From Pseudoalteromonas carrageenovora IAM 12662 (GTDB lineage Bacteria; Pseudomonadota; Gammaproteobacteria; Enterobacterales; Alteromonadaceae), in contig NZ_LT965928.1 of the NCBI RefSeq assembly GCF_900239935.1, forward strand, positions 3,119,520 through 3,183,519: DNA of 64,000 nt, given 5' to 3'. The notes under the pieces were generated by a model, which was given only the letters and a program-made list of their open reading frames with translations, was not told the origin of the DNA and did not search any database. Below, piece by piece: positions 1-9,472 of the stretch (position 1 is its first letter; each line of letters starts with the position of its first letter). The position numbers and the translations under genes are program-made.

Positions 1-1
1 T

Positions 2-118
2 AACCGAAACGCTAAGTTTGATTACCGTCAGCGCCAGCTTTTTGGTATGCGAAACGCCCCACAGCAGCACGCACGTTTAAGCAAAGAAATAGACGGATTT
101 TTACGCCGCCTTTTTTAA
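2..118 (+). CDS. C-terminal fragment of an unrecognised protein
   Basis: An open frame enters from the left edge and stops with TAA at 116-118. The visible 38 residues are basic and polar, with FDYRQRQLFGMRNAPQQHA near the start and KEIDGFLRRLF at the end. No family could be recognised from this short tail. Its last bases overlap the 3' end of the converging djlA gene by 18 bp. The frame is judged coding because it is open to the edge and ends at a tail-to-tail junction, but it could be chance. Confidence 0.5.
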   Translation, partial: NRNAKFDYRQRQLFGMRNAPQQHARLSKEIDGFLRRLF

Positions 119-961
119 GTACTCGTAAGCTGCCTGTATGTCTTGGCTTTTTTTAACCGCAACTTCCATCATGTGCTTTGGTAACCCTTGCGACACAAGT
201 TTATCAGGATGATGCTGCGCCATTAATTTTCGATATGCGACTTTAATATCTCGCGCAGTAGCGTCGCTATTTAACCCTAGTAACGCAAGTGCTTGTGAGC
301 GGTTCATACTATTATCTGGCGGTACGTGATGCCCAGAACCTTCACGGTAACTACTACTTTGACCTTGTTGCTGTTGCTTGTAACGCTGCTGTTGCTGCCT
401 AAAATTAAACTCAGCTTGGTAACGTTTTAAAACAAATGCAAAATGAGGTTTAGAAATACCTAACTGCTTACTTACCTGTGCTAATAACTGTTTTTCTTGC
501 TCAGCTAATACACCATCAGAAAACGCCATTTGAATTTGTATCTCTAAAAACAGCTGCAATAAATCGTGGCGAGTGGTAAAGCGCTCCTTAAAATCGCTTA
601 CGGTTTCTTTTAAAGAGAAATCACTTTCTTTACCCGCTTGAAATGCATGTTGAGCTTCGCGACGTTCATCGCCTTTTAAGCCCATTTCATCCATAAATAA
701 ATTAGCTGCTTTTATATGTACTTCGCTTACACGGCCATTCGATTTTGCAATGTGCCCCATAACCGCAAAGCAACTTGAGAAAAATAATGCTTGGCGTTCA
801 TGTACATCATCACCTTTAAATAAGCTTGAAAAGCCACCGGCTTTGTCAAAATCGTTTTTAAGGCTTTTATCAAATAAATGACCTAGGTATAAACCTAATA
901 TGGCACCAAAAATTTTGCCAAACATAAAGCCAAAACAAAAACCGAGAATTTTTCCCCACAT
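101..961 (-). CDS. djlA: DjlA, membrane-anchored DnaJ-like co-chaperone
   Basis: The 286-residue product has the DjlA layout. A glycine-rich hydrophobic N-terminal segment (residues 1-31, MWGKILGFCFGFMFGKIFG...) anchors it in the inner membrane. A TerB-like central helical region follows (about 50-170), then a Q-rich linker (about 190-202), and a C-terminal J domain carries the HPD motif near residues 251-253. DjlA stimulates the ATPase of DnaK and is linked to envelope stress and capsule signalling in enterobacteria. Length is close to the E. coli protein (271). It lies 29 bp downstream of murU on the same strand and may be cotranscribed with amgK-murU. As in E. coli, it sits next to lptD-surA. 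Confidence 0.93.
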   Translation of the reverse strand: MWGKILGFCFGFMFGKIFGAILGLYLGHLFDKSLKNDFDKAGGFSSLFKGDDVHERQALFFSSCFAVMGHIAKSNGRVSEVHIKAANLFMDEMGLKGDERREAQHAFQAGKESDFSLKETVSDFKERFTTRHDLLQLFLEIQIQMAFSDGVLAEQEKQLLAQVSKQLGISKPHFAFVLKRYQAEFNFRQQQQRYKQQQQGQSSSYREGSGHHVPPDNSMNRSQALALLGLNSDATARDIKVAYRKLMAQHHPDKLVSQGLPKHMMEVAVKKSQDIQAAYEYLKKAA

Positions 962-990
962 TTATAATACTGCCTTTTTAAAATTAATAT

Positions 991-1650
991 TTACTGCGCT
1001 TTTAAACGTTTGTTTAATTCATCCAAACGCGCTGGCGTGCCAATGTCATCCCATTGTCCAATATAGAGCTCAGTAGAGACTAAATGTTCATTTAACTTTT
1101 CTCGTAATATTGGCCCTAAAGGCCGAACTCCTTGGGCTAACCCTTTAAAAAAGTCAGCGTGGTATCTACTGATCCCTGAAAACGTATATTTTTGGCTCTC
1201 ATCCGATAAATGACTTAATGTAAAATCGCCATCAAGATTATGTGGCGGGTTTTCTATTAGTACTATATGCGCTTCGCCTGATTGTAAATGTAGCTGCATA
1301 AGCGCACTTACATCGTAATCAGTATATACATCGCCATTTATAACAATGAACGAATCACCTAACAGCGGTAACGCTTCAATAATACCGCCAGCAGTTTCAA
1401 GGCCGCCTTCAACCTCTTGGCTATAATTGATAGATACGCCAAATTGGCTACCATCTTTAAAATAATCTTTTATTTTATCACCTTGCCACGCGAGGTTTAT
1501 TACAATATCAGTAATGCCCGCCGCCTTTAGATTATTTATATGATGCTCAATAAGTGGTTTTTCAGCCACTTTTAACATTGGCTTTGGCATATTTTGCGTA
1601 AGTGGCATCATTCGCTTGCCGCGCCCTGCAGCTAAAATCATTGCTTTCAT
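991..1650 (-). CDS. murU: N-acetylmuramate-1-phosphate uridylyltransferase MurU
   Basis: A nucleotidyltransferase of 219 residues starting MKAMILAAGRGKRMMPLT, with the sugar-nucleotide signature (G-x-G-x-R-M-x-P-L-T) and PKPML just after it. INGDVYTDYD near residue 105 is the usual metal-binding region. Paired with the kinase amgK this matches MurU, which makes UDP-MurNAc from MurNAc-1-phosphate in the fosfomycin-sparing cell-wall recycling route known from Pseudomonas. The longer open frame starts 19 codons earlier inside amgK. The ATG at 1650 is preferred because it begins directly at the Rossmann strand and overlaps the amgK stop by four bases (ATGA), a classic translational coupling. A generic sugar-1-phosphate nucleotidyltransferase is the alternative. 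Confidence 0.88.
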   Translation of the reverse strand: MKAMILAAGRGKRMMPLTQNMPKPMLKVAEKPLIEHHINNLKAAGITDIVINLAWQGDKIKDYFKDGSQFGVSINYSQEVEGGLETAGGIIEALPLLGDSFIVINGDVYTDYDVSALMQLHLQSGEAHIVLIENPPHNLDGDFTLSHLSDESQKYTFSGISRYHADFFKGLAQGVRPLGPILREKLNEHLVSTELYIGQWDDIGTPARLDELNKRLKAQ

Positions 1651-2648
1651 GTACGCTCCACAGCAAGTTGCTTTGTAACTTTTAGCACAATTGTGTTCTT
1701 TATCCACTCACTTAAATCACTAAGCTCTGAGTAATGTGCGGCTACTTCAACAATGTAATCGAGTGTTGGTAGAATATTATCTAAATAACCTGTTTTTGAA
1801 TCCCGCAAATATAGCCGACAAAATATGCCCGCGGCTTTTAAATGGCGCTGAATACCGGTTAAATCAAACCAATATTTAAATTCACTAAAAGAGGTATTTT
1901 TTACTAACCCTTGAGCGATAAATTCTTTATAAGCAAAATCAAGTAAGCTTGATAACTCACTTTCAGGTAGTTTGTAGTAGCAATCGCGCAATAGCGATAC
2001 TAGGTCATAGCAAAGTGGGCCTTGTACGGCGTCTTGATAATCAATAATGGCCCACTGGCCGTTGCTATACATAATATTGCGACTGTGATAATCGCGGTGA
2101 ACTGTCACGGTTGGCTGTAAAAGCATAGCATTTGTAAGTAACTCGCAGCTTGAGTGCCACATTGCTACTTGCTCAGTAGTGAGTGATTCACTTATAAAAT
2201 CACTCACTAACCATTGGCTAAATATGCCTAGCTCAAGTTGGATGAAATCTTTGCTATAAGCTTGCATGGCTGAAGCTGATGGCGTTTTTGCCCACTGCGC
2301 ATTTAAGCTGATTAATGCCTTATAATGCTCTATTTTATTTTTGTCATCGAGCATATCGGCTAAGTGAGTAGACCCTAAATCGCTTAATATAAAAAAGCCT
2401 TGTTGCTCATCGCTTGCAATTATAGAAGGGAGCAAAAAGCCTTGCTCTGTAAACACCTTATTTAACGAAATATACGGCTCGTTATTTACTTTTTTTGGAT
2501 CTGAGTCCATCACTATTAAATGCTTATTATCGTGATTTAGACGGTAATAACGACGAAAGCTCGCATCACCCGTAATGGCATTTAGAGTGTGCGATTTGGC
2601 ATTAAGCTGTACGTTTATAAATTGTTGTAAATTCTCAAAGCGTGTCAT
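1647..2648 (-). CDS. amgK: N-acetylmuramate/N-acetylglucosamine kinase AmgK
   Basis: The 333-residue product is an aminoglycoside-phosphotransferase-fold kinase. It shows the catalytic loop HRDYHSRNIM and the metal-binding motif IDYQDAVQGPLCYDLVSLL downstream. AmgK phosphorylates the anomeric carbon of MurNAc or GlcNAc and feeds MurU. The gene is the first of an amgK-murU(-djlA) transcript divergent from lptD. A TTG ten codons upstream would lengthen it, but the ATG at 2648 gives the family-like N-terminus (MTRFENLQQFI). No strong ribosome-binding site precedes either candidate, so the start is moderately certain. Confidence 0.88.
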   Translation of the reverse strand: MTRFENLQQFINVQLNAKSHTLNAITGDASFRRYYRLNHDNKHLIVMDSDPKKVNNEPYISLNKVFTEQGFLLPSIIASDEQQGFFILSDLGSTHLADMLDDKNKIEHYKALISLNAQWAKTPSASAMQAYSKDFIQLELGIFSQWLVSDFISESLTTEQVAMWHSSCELLTNAMLLQPTVTVHRDYHSRNIMYSNGQWAIIDYQDAVQGPLCYDLVSLLRDCYYKLPESELSSLLDFAYKEFIAQGLVKNTSFSEFKYWFDLTGIQRHLKAAGIFCRLYLRDSKTGYLDNILPTLDYIVEVAAHYSELSDLSEWIKNTIVLKVTKQLAVERT

Positions 2649-2710
2649 TTTATAGTGATATCTATTTTTATAGGTCAATTACTGTATTTGCCATTATTTT
2701 CCTTTATTAT

Positions 2711-2733
2711 GTGTAGATTATATTTAATCACAC
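2711..2733. promoter_or_regulatory. Imperfect palindrome in the amgK/lptD divergent promoter region
   Basis: The 102-bp gap between the divergent amgK and lptD starts contains GTGTAGATTA and TAATCACAC arranged as an almost perfect inverted repeat around TATATT. It is AT-rich and could be an operator or simply overlapping -10 elements. No known regulator motif was recognised. Confidence 0.3.
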
Positions 2734-2750
2734 AGCATTAAGGTCAATAA

Positions 2751-5003
2751 ATGAGCAAAACCTGGGGCATATTGATGCTAAGCGTAGTTAGCGCACCATC
2801 GCTTGCCGAAACTGAACTTGCACACAACTTGTGTGGCATTTCAATGCAAACCAGAGCTTGGCAACCACTTGAAGGCCTTAACCTCGGTGAAGTTGACATT
2901 CAAGCTGATGATGTCGAGCTACTTGGCACCCAAAGCGCTGAATTTACCGGCAATGTTGATATTAACACCCTTAAGATGAGTTTGTCCGCACAAACTGCGT
3001 TGATAGACAAACAGCGTGGGTTACTAAATGCAACAGGGCCAATTACTTATCAAGATTATGTTAGTAAGGTAAATAGCACCGGTTTAAACGCCGATTTAAA
3101 TAATTCAGAAGTAAGTTTGTTAGGCGCCGATTACAGCCTGAGCGAACAACAAGGCAAAGGCGGCGCTGAAAAACTTACTGTTAATCAGTCTGGCTTATTG
3201 CTAATGAATGCAAGCTTTACTACCTGCCCAAGTGATACGCCAGTATGGGAAATAGAAGCCGATGAAATTAACCTCTCACGAGAAGAAGGTTGGGGCGAAA
3301 CCTACAACGCAGTTTTACGTATTTTAGATACACCTGTTTTATATTTACCATATTTCACATTCCCATTAGATGAGCGCCGTAAATCGGGCTTACTTACACC
3401 TACTATTTCAAGTTCTGATAAATACGGCGTAGAAACCGTTACACCGTATTATTTAAATATTGCGCCTAACTTTGATGCCACCATCACCCCTCGCTATATG
3501 TCTAATAAAGGGCTGCAATTACAAACTGAGTTTAGATACCTAACTGAACAACATGAAGGTTTAGTGGGTGTTGAATATTTAGATAGCGATGACTCAGAGC
3601 CTGATTTAGAAGAGCGCTACATATTTCATTGGCAGCAGCAAAGTTACTTAGGTGAAAACTGGCGAGCGAGCGTTGATGTAACTAACGTAAGTGATGATAA
3701 CTACATAACTGACTTAGGTTCAAGTTACGCCAGTAAAACCGATACTCAGCTTTATCGTACAGGCTCGCTTACTCACTTAGGTGAGACATGGCGCACCGAT
3801 ATAAAAGTACAAAATTTCGAAGTACTCGGCGATCACTTAGAATCATACACGGCGGTACCGCAAATTAACTTTACTCAAACTGCTCCGTGGCGCTTTGACA
3901 ACTTTGACTTTACGCTATCAGGCGAGATTAGCCATTTTACTAATGGCTCTTCAGAGGTAGATATAGATAGTGCAACACGCGTGCACATTGAGCCTAAAGC
4001 TCGCTATAACTATGCAACTCATGCGTGGTCTTTTTTATCTGAAGTGAGCTTATTACAAACAAACTACAAGCAAAATGGTAATTTAACCGGTACGCAATAT
4101 AGCGATACAGTTTCTCGTACAATTCCTAAAGTACGCTTGTATTCTCAGCTTAATTTTGAGCGTGACGCGTCTTACTTTTTTGAAGACGGTATACAAACAC
4201 TTGAACCACAAATTCAGTATTTATATACCCCAAATAAAGATCAATCAGACATAGGCTTATTTGATACCACCAAATTACAAGACGATTATTACGGCTTATT
4301 CAGAGACGTGCGTTTTTCAGGTGTTGACCGAATAGCGGCAGCTAATCAATTTACCTTAGGTGCAACAACTCGCTTGTTTGATAAAAAACAAGAAGAAGTG
4401 TTTAACTTCAGTGCAGGGCAAATCTTTTATTTAAGTGACGATGCAAAGCCTACAGAGCAAGGCTTAAACTCCGATACTAATTATAATGCACTATTTGCAG
4501 CACAAACCATGTTACATTGGCATCGCCGCTGGTATCTTGCTGGTGGCATTCAGTACGATACAGATGGCAAGCAAATGGTGCAGTCTAATGTCACTCTTGA
4601 TTACAAAGGTGATAATAATCAGCTAGTACAATTGAACCATCGCTATGCAAATGATGTCTCAGGAAATACAATCGAGCAAGCAGGTGTATTTACAAGTGTT
4701 CCTATTAGTGACGAATGGCAATTCATTGCAAGTTATCACCGAGACCTTGAAAATAATCGAAGCATCGAAGTATTGAGCGGATTTCAGTATGAATCATGCT
4801 GTTGGGCAATCCAAATTACTGGCCATCGCCAAATAGAAACTGATTTAAATCAGTTAATAGGGCAAGAACAAGCAACTTTTGATTCAGGTATTAGTTTGAA
4901 TTTTGTATTAAAAGGACTTGGCAGTAAAAGCCGTTATGATGCACAAAAATTATTACAACAAGGTATTTTTGGCTATCGTAGACCGTATTTTCTTAATAAC
5001 TAG
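2751..5003 (+). CDS. lptD: LptD, outer-membrane LPS assembly protein
   Basis: The 750-residue beta-barrel protein inserts lipopolysaccharide into the outer leaflet with LptE. A short signal peptide (residues 1 to about 19, ending SLAE) is followed by an OstA/LptA-like beta-jellyroll domain (about 45-175) and then the long barrel domain. The four structurally important cysteines are visible: C28, C159 and the adjacent pair C683-C684, matching the two non-consecutive disulfides of E. coli LptD. AAGGT precedes the ATG at a normal distance. It is the first gene of the lptD-surA-pdxA-ksgA-apaG-apaH run, and its partner SurA, which folds it, is encoded next. Confidence 0.96.
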   Translation: MSKTWGILMLSVVSAPSLAETELAHNLCGISMQTRAWQPLEGLNLGEVDIQADDVELLGTQSAEFTGNVDINTLKMSLSAQTALIDKQRGLLNATGPITYQDYVSKVNSTGLNADLNNSEVSLLGADYSLSEQQGKGGAEKLTVNQSGLLLMNASFTTCPSDTPVWEIEADEINLSREEGWGETYNAVLRILDTPVLYLPYFTFPLDERRKSGLLTPTISSSDKYGVETVTPYYLNIAPNFDATITPRYMSNKGLQLQTEFRYLTEQHEGLVGVEYLDSDDSEPDLEERYIFHWQQQSYLGENWRASVDVTNVSDDNYITDLGSSYASKTDTQLYRTGSLTHLGETWRTDIKVQNFEVLGDHLESYTAVPQINFTQTAPWRFDNFDFTLSGEISHFTNGSSEVDIDSATRVHIEPKARYNYATHAWSFLSEVSLLQTNYKQNGNLTGTQYSDTVSRTIPKVRLYSQLNFERDASYFFEDGIQTLEPQIQYLYTPNKDQSDIGLFDTTKLQDDYYGLFRDVRFSGVDRIAAANQFTLGATTRLFDKKQEEVFNFSAGQIFYLSDDAKPTEQGLNSDTNYNALFAAQTMLHWHRRWYLAGGIQYDTDGKQMVQSNVTLDYKGDNNQLVQLNHRYANDVSGNTIEQAGVFTSVPISDEWQFIASYHRDLENNRSIEVLSGFQYESCCWAIQITGHRQIETDLNQLIGQEQATFDSGISLNFVLKGLGSKSRYDAQKLLQQGIFGYRRPYFLNN

Positions 5004-5042
5004 TATCACAACAGTACTATTAGCAAGAGTAGTAAAAAGAAT

Positions 5043-6338
5043 ATGAATTTAACAAAATTATTAACATCAGCAATTTTAAGTGTCAGCCTTTGTCAAAGTG
5101 CAATGGCTGCACCAGTAGAAATAGATAAAGTTATAGGCGTTGTAAACCAAGGCGTAATTTTAAAAAGCGAAGTAGACACCATTATTGATCGTGTTAAAAA
5201 GCAAGCAGCAGAGCAAGGGCAACAACTTCCAAAAGACGAAACCCTTCGTGTACAAGCTGTAGAACGTTTAGTTAACCAAGCGCTTATGATGCAAATGGCT
5301 GAGCGAATGGGTCTACAAATCTCAGACAGCCAACTGGATCAAACACTTGCCAACATGGCTAAAGAGCAAGGCGGTACTATTGCTGATTTACGTCGTACTA
5401 TTGAAGGTGCTGGTGAAAGCTTTCAAAGCTACCGCGAAGAAATTCGTAAAGAAATAACCACGCAACAAGTAACGCGAGCCAACGTTGATCGCCGTATTTA
5501 TATTAGTGAGCAAGAAGTTGATAACCTTTTAAAAATTATGGAAACCCAAGGTCAAAGTGCTGAAGAGTACGACATTGGTCATATTTTAATTGATATCCCT
5601 AACGATGCTACCGCTGAAGAGATTACGAGTGCTAAAACACGTGCAGATAAAGTTATTGAGCTATTAAACGACGGCCAAGAATTTAAACGTATTGCAATCT
5701 CATCATCAAGCGGCTCTCAAGCACTTGAAGGTGGACAGCTTGGTTATATGGGTATTAACGAAATGCCATCGCTTTTTGCTGAAGCTGTAAAAGGTAAAAA
5801 AACAGGCGCTATTGTTGGTCCTCTTCGTTCAGGCGCTGGTTTTCATATTATTAAAGTACAAGACGTACGTGGCCTACAAGTAGTCGAAACTACAGAGGTT
5901 CGTTCTCGTCACATTCTTATTAAGCCATCAATTATTTTAAGCGAAGAAAAAGCACGCTCTATGCTTGCAGGTTTTGCAAAAGATTTGCGCGCAGGAACAG
6001 CTGATTTTGGCGAGCTAGCTAAAGAATACTCTGAAGATCCAGGCTCAGCACTTAAAGGTGGTGAATACGACTGGACTGATCCTACGACCTACGTACCCGC
6101 GTTTAAAGATACATTACTTTCTCTTAAGCAAGATGAAATAAGCGAACCGTTCAGAACGCAATTTGGTTGGCACATTGTTCAGCTACTAGGAAAACGCGTA
6201 GCTGATAAAACAGAGCTTGCTAAACGTAACCGTGCTCACGGTATGTTATTTAACCGTAAATTTAAGGAAGAAAGTTTCAACTGGCAGCAAGAAATGCGCG
6301 AGCAAGCTCACGTTGAAATTTTCCCAACAGAACAATAA
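5043..6338 (+). CDS. surA: SurA, periplasmic peptidyl-prolyl isomerase and chaperone
   Basis: The 431-residue product is close to E. coli SurA (428). A signal peptide (about 1-22, ending AMAA) precedes the N-terminal chaperone domain (about 25-165). Two parvulin-type PPIase domains follow (about 172-275 and 285-385), each with the [19 protein letters not shown] start and the GxF-H-I-I/V-K/Q end. A short C-terminal helix returns to the chaperone core. SurA escorts outer-membrane beta-barrels, LptD in particular. The gene starts 39 bp after lptD and ends 2 bp before pdxA, consistent with one operon. Confidence 0.96.
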   Translation: MNLTKLLTSAILSVSLCQSAMAAPVEIDKVIGVVNQGVILKSEVDTIIDRVKKQAAEQGQQLPKDETLRVQAVERLVNQALMMQMAERMGLQISDSQLDQTLANMAKEQGGTIADLRRTIEGAGESFQSYREEIRKEITTQQVTRANVDRRIYISEQEVDNLLKIMETQGQSAEEYDIGHILIDIPNDATAEEITSAKTRADKVIELLNDGQEFKRIAISSSSGSQALEGGQLGYMGINEMPSLFAEAVKGKKTGAIVGPLRSGAGFHIIKVQDVRGLQVVETTEVRSRHILIKPSIILSEEKARSMLAGFAKDLRAGTADFGELAKEYSEDPGSALKGGEYDWTDPTTYVPAFKDTLLSLKQDEISEPFRTQFGWHIVQLLGKRVADKTELAKRNRAHGMLFNRKFKEESFNWQQEMREQAHVEIFPTEQ

Positions 6339-6340
6339 AT

Positions 6341-7333
6341 ATGACCTTACGAATTGCTATTACCCCGGGTGAACCTGCCGGTATTGGCCCAGATTTGCTT
6401 CTCACGCTTGCTCAGCAAGCGTGGGACGCTCAACTAGTAGCCATTGCTGATGGCAAACTATTAAAAGAGCGTGCAGAGCATTTAGGCTTAACAATAAACT
6501 TAATTGAATTTGATGAAGAAGCGCCAGCAATGGTAGCGCCTGCGGGCAGTTTATACATTCATCAAGTTGATTTAGGTGTAGATGTAGAACTTGGCGTACT
6601 TGATGATGGTAACGGCCAATACGTACTAGATACCTTGCGCATAGCAAGCGAGAAAAACATGGATGGTAGCTTCGACGCCGTTGTTACAGGTCCTGTTCAC
6701 AAAGGTATTATAAATAAAGCGGGTATTTCGTTCAGTGGCCACACTGAATATTTTGCACAGCAATCAAATACTGCCGATGTAGTAATGATGCTAGCAACTG
6801 AGGGATTACGTGTTGCCCTTGTAACTACTCATATTCCACTTGCCTATGTATCTCGCGCTATTACACCAGAGCGTTTAACTAAAGTAGCAGGTATTTTAAA
6901 CCACGACTTACAAACTAAGTTTGGTATAGAAAAACCACGTATTTTAGTGTGTGGTTTAAACCCACACGCAGGTGAAGATGGACATTTAGGCACTGAGGAA
7001 ATAGAAACAATTACCCCAACGCTTGAACTGCTCAATAGCCAAGGCATGAACTTAATTGGCCCACTTCCAGCCGATACCCTATTTCAAGATAAATATCTAT
7101 CTGAAGCCGATGCTGTGCTTGCTATGTATCACGATCAGGGATTACCTGTGCTAAAATACAAGGGATTTGGTAAATCGGTAAATATTACCTTAGGCTTACC
7201 ATTTATCCGCACCTCAGTTGACCACGGTACTGCGTTAGATTTAGCAGGCACTGGAACCGCTGATGTTGGCAGTTTTGAATTAGCGATCCGCGAAGCAATT
7301 AAGCTCGCCCAAGAAAAAGCACAGAATCAATGA
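6341..7333 (+). CDS. pdxA: 4-hydroxythreonine-4-phosphate dehydrogenase PdxA
   Basis: The enzyme (330 residues; E. coli 329) oxidises 4-phosphohydroxy-L-threonine in the DXP-dependent pyridoxal phosphate pathway. Recognisable motifs are [13 protein letters not shown] at the N-terminus, [20 protein letters not shown] mid-protein, and [14 protein letters not shown] followed by [15 protein letters not shown] near the C-terminus, which carry the metal-binding histidines and aspartate. The start lies 2 bp after surA and the stop overlaps the ksgA start by four bases (ATGA), so expression is probably coupled. Confidence 0.96.
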   Translation: MTLRIAITPGEPAGIGPDLLLTLAQQAWDAQLVAIADGKLLKERAEHLGLTINLIEFDEEAPAMVAPAGSLYIHQVDLGVDVELGVLDDGNGQYVLDTLRIASEKNMDGSFDAVVTGPVHKGIINKAGISFSGHTEYFAQQSNTADVVMMLATEGLRVALVTTHIPLAYVSRAITPERLTKVAGILNHDLQTKFGIEKPRILVCGLNPHAGEDGHLGTEEIETITPTLELLNSQGMNLIGPLPADTLFQDKYLSEADAVLAMYHDQGLPVLKYKGFGKSVNITLGLPFIRTSVDHGTALDLAGTGTADVGSFELAIREAIKLAQEKAQNQ

Positions 7334-8136
7334 CCGATAAAGTACATTTAGGACACCGCGCCCGTAAACGTTTTGGACAAAACTTTTTATTTGATGAATC
7401 TATCATCGATAAAATAGTCACTGCGATAGATCCTAAACCAGAAGACAACTTAGTAGAAATAGGCCCAGGCCTTGGCGCTATTACTGAGCCTGTGGCTGAT
7501 TTAAGCGGCCATTTAACGGTTGTTGAACTAGACAAAGATTTAGCACAACGTTTAATTGAGCACCCATTTTTAGGTCCTAAGTTAACGGTAAACCAAGGCG
7601 ATGCAATGAAGTTTGACTTTGCAAGCCTGGTACGTGATGACAAAAAATTAAAAGTGTTTGGTAACTTACCTTACAACATTTCTACGCCTTTGCTATTCCA
7701 CCTTTTTGAATTTGCTGATCATATTGAGCACATGCACTTTATGCTTCAAAAAGAAGTCGTTAAGCGTATGGTAGCTGGCCCTGGCAGTAAAACATTTGGC
7801 CGCTTAAGTGTTATGACGCAGTATTACTGTAATGCAATGCCTGTAGTTGAAGTACCGCCAGAGTGCTTTAAACCTGCTCCAAAGGTTGATTCGGCAGTTA
7901 TTCGCTTAATCCCTAAAAAAGCAGAGCAACGTACAGCCAAAAGCGTGAAAATTTTAAACACAGTATGCTTAGAAGCGTTTAACCAACGTCGTAAAACATT
8001 ACGAAATAGTTTAGGTAATTTACTAACAGCTGATGAGCTTACAAGCATTGGTATAGATATTACTCTTCGTGCTGAAAGCCTATCGTTACAACAATTTATT
8101 GATATAGCTAACTGGATTTATGACAACAAGCAGTAA
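7330..8136 (+). CDS. rsmA: 16S rRNA dimethyladenosine transferase RsmA/KsgA
   Basis: This SAM-dependent enzyme dimethylates two adjacent adenosines in the 3' terminal helix of 16S rRNA during 30S maturation. It has 268 residues (E. coli 273). The SAM-binding motif [14 protein letters not shown] lies near residues 37-50 and the catalytic NLPYNIS motif near 114-120. The N-terminal RFGQNFLFD is the usual KsgA opening. The gene overlaps pdxA by 4 bp and apaG by 17 bp within the same operon. Confidence 0.96.
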   Translation: MTDKVHLGHRARKRFGQNFLFDESIIDKIVTAIDPKPEDNLVEIGPGLGAITEPVADLSGHLTVVELDKDLAQRLIEHPFLGPKLTVNQGDAMKFDFASLVRDDKKLKVFGNLPYNISTPLLFHLFEFADHIEHMHFMLQKEVVKRMVAGPGSKTFGRLSVMTQYYCNAMPVVEVPPECFKPAPKVDSAVIRLIPKKAEQRTAKSVKILNTVCLEAFNQRRKTLRNSLGNLLTADELTSIGIDITLRAESLSLQQFIDIANWIYDNKQ

Positions 8137-8509
8137 TATAGGATCGCCTGTAAAGGTATCTGTAGAAACATTTTACGTAGAAGGTCAATCTCAACCTGAG
8201 CTTGAAAAATACGTATTTGCTTACTCAGTAACAATTAAAAATCATAGCCTTTGTAGTGCCAAGCTACTGAGCCGTTATTGGTTAATCACTGATGCAAACG
8301 GCAAAGAAGTCGAAGTTGAAGGTGAAGGTGTTGTAGGCGAAATGCCAGATATTGGCCCTGGCGAAAGCTATAAATACACCAGTGGTGCAATTTTAGATAC
8401 GCCAGTGGGTACAATGCAGGGTCATTACACATTACGTAACGAGTTTGGCTCTGAGTTTCAGGCACCTATTAATGTGTTTCGCCTGGCCTGCCCTAACATT
8501 TTACATTAA
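8120..8509 (+). CDS. apaG: ApaG/CorD family protein
   Basis: The 129-residue product is a single DUF525 (ApaG) beta-sandwich domain; E. coli ApaG has 125. Typical segments are [33 protein letters not shown] and the [19 protein letters not shown] stretch. Its biochemical role is unsettled; ApaG proteins have been linked to magnesium/cobalt homeostasis. The start lies inside the 3' end of rsmA, as in other gammaproteobacteria, and apaH follows 8 bp later. Confidence 0.94.
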   Translation: MTTSSNIGSPVKVSVETFYVEGQSQPELEKYVFAYSVTIKNHSLCSAKLLSRYWLITDANGKEVEVEGEGVVGEMPDIGPGESYKYTSGAILDTPVGTMQGHYTLRNEFGSEFQAPINVFRLACPNILH

Positions 8510-8517
8510 GTGTATCG

Positions 8518-9336
8518 ATGGCCGATTACGCAATAGGTGATTTACAAGGGTGTTTTAGTGAATTTAACACCCTTTTACAACGCGTTAATTTTAACCCAAG
8601 CCAAGATCACTTATATTTAGTTGGCGATGTTGTAGCCCGAGGGCCAGACTCTCTTGCTTGCCTAGATCACATTTACAAACACCAAGATAGTATGACTATC
8701 ACTTTAGGTAATCACGACCTTCACATGGTTGCCTGTTATTACCTTAACAAATCAATTAATCCTAAAGACAAATTAGGCCCTATATTTGAAAGCCCTCACC
8801 TAGCTCGCTACATTTCTTTTTTACAAACTCAGCCATTAGCAATAGAGCTAAAACAATATAATTGTTTTATTTCTCATGCAGGGTTAAACCCTGATTGGAC
8901 AATAAGCAATGCGCTAAGGTACGCCGAATTTGCAAAAAGCTGCTACCAATCAAGTAATGCTAAACTATTTTTTGAGCGTATGTATCAGCCTCATCCTGAT
9001 AAATTTTCAAGTGAACTTGATGATTTTGAAAAGTTTAGATACATAGTTAATTACTTTACTCGCATGCGTTTTTTAACTGCTAATAATCAATTAGAGCTTA
9101 ATGCAAAAGGTGCAATAACTGATAGTCGCGAGCTAACGCCATGGTTTAAACACCCAAATATAGTAAATGCGAAGCACGATATTATTTTTGGCCACTGGGC
9201 TGCGCTTGAGGGTAAAACAGCAAACCCATGTATTCATGCCTTAGATACTGGCTGTGTGTGGGGGGGCAGTATGACCCTTATGGAGCTGAGTAATAAAAAA
9301 TTAATTGTAGAAAAATCCCACCTTTTGTCTAAATAA
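8518..9336 (+). CDS. apaH: Diadenosine tetraphosphatase ApaH
   Basis: This symmetrical bis(5'-nucleosyl)-tetraphosphatase cleaves Ap4A into two ADP. The 272-residue protein is a calcineurin-type metallophosphoesterase with its metal motifs in order: IGDLQGC at the N-terminus, VGDVVARGPDS near residue 36, LGNHDLH near 63, and the later histidines in ISHAG and FGHWA. It is the last gene of the lptD operon. No obvious terminator follows before the chemoreceptor gene. Confidence 0.96.
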   Translation: MADYAIGDLQGCFSEFNTLLQRVNFNPSQDHLYLVGDVVARGPDSLACLDHIYKHQDSMTITLGNHDLHMVACYYLNKSINPKDKLGPIFESPHLARYISFLQTQPLAIELKQYNCFISHAGLNPDWTISNALRYAEFAKSCYQSSNAKLFFERMYQPHPDKFSSELDDFEKFRYIVNYFTRMRFLTANNQLELNAKGAITDSRELTPWFKHPNIVNAKHDIIFGHWAALEGKTANPCIHALDTGCVWGGSMTLMELSNKKLIVEKSHLLSK

Positions 9337-9412
9337 ACTGAAATAAACTAATACATCTGTTAGATTTATCAATTAAAAGTTAAAATTAGTTAAAGTAATT
9401 GATTTTAATTGC

Positions 9413-9446
9413 TTAACTTATTGGTACAAACGCCGATAAGATTTAA
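9413..9446 (+). promoter_or_regulatory. Candidate sigma-28 (FliA) promoter for the chemoreceptor gene
   Basis: GCCGATAA at 9432-9439 is identical to the consensus -10 of flagellar sigma-28 promoters. Exactly 11 bp upstream lies TTAACTTA (9413-9420), which matches the TAAAGTTT -35 at five of eight positions. The predicted start of transcription is about 25 bp before the chemoreceptor ATG. Chemoreceptor genes are classic FliA targets, which supports the call. Confidence 0.7.
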
Positions 9447-9472
9447 TTGAAGTATTTTTGAGTGGAAAATTT

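Noticed and set aside
1651..1707. N-terminal extension of MurU
   Set aside because: The 19 extra codons lie within amgK, lack a ribosome-binding site and precede a standard MurU N-terminus.
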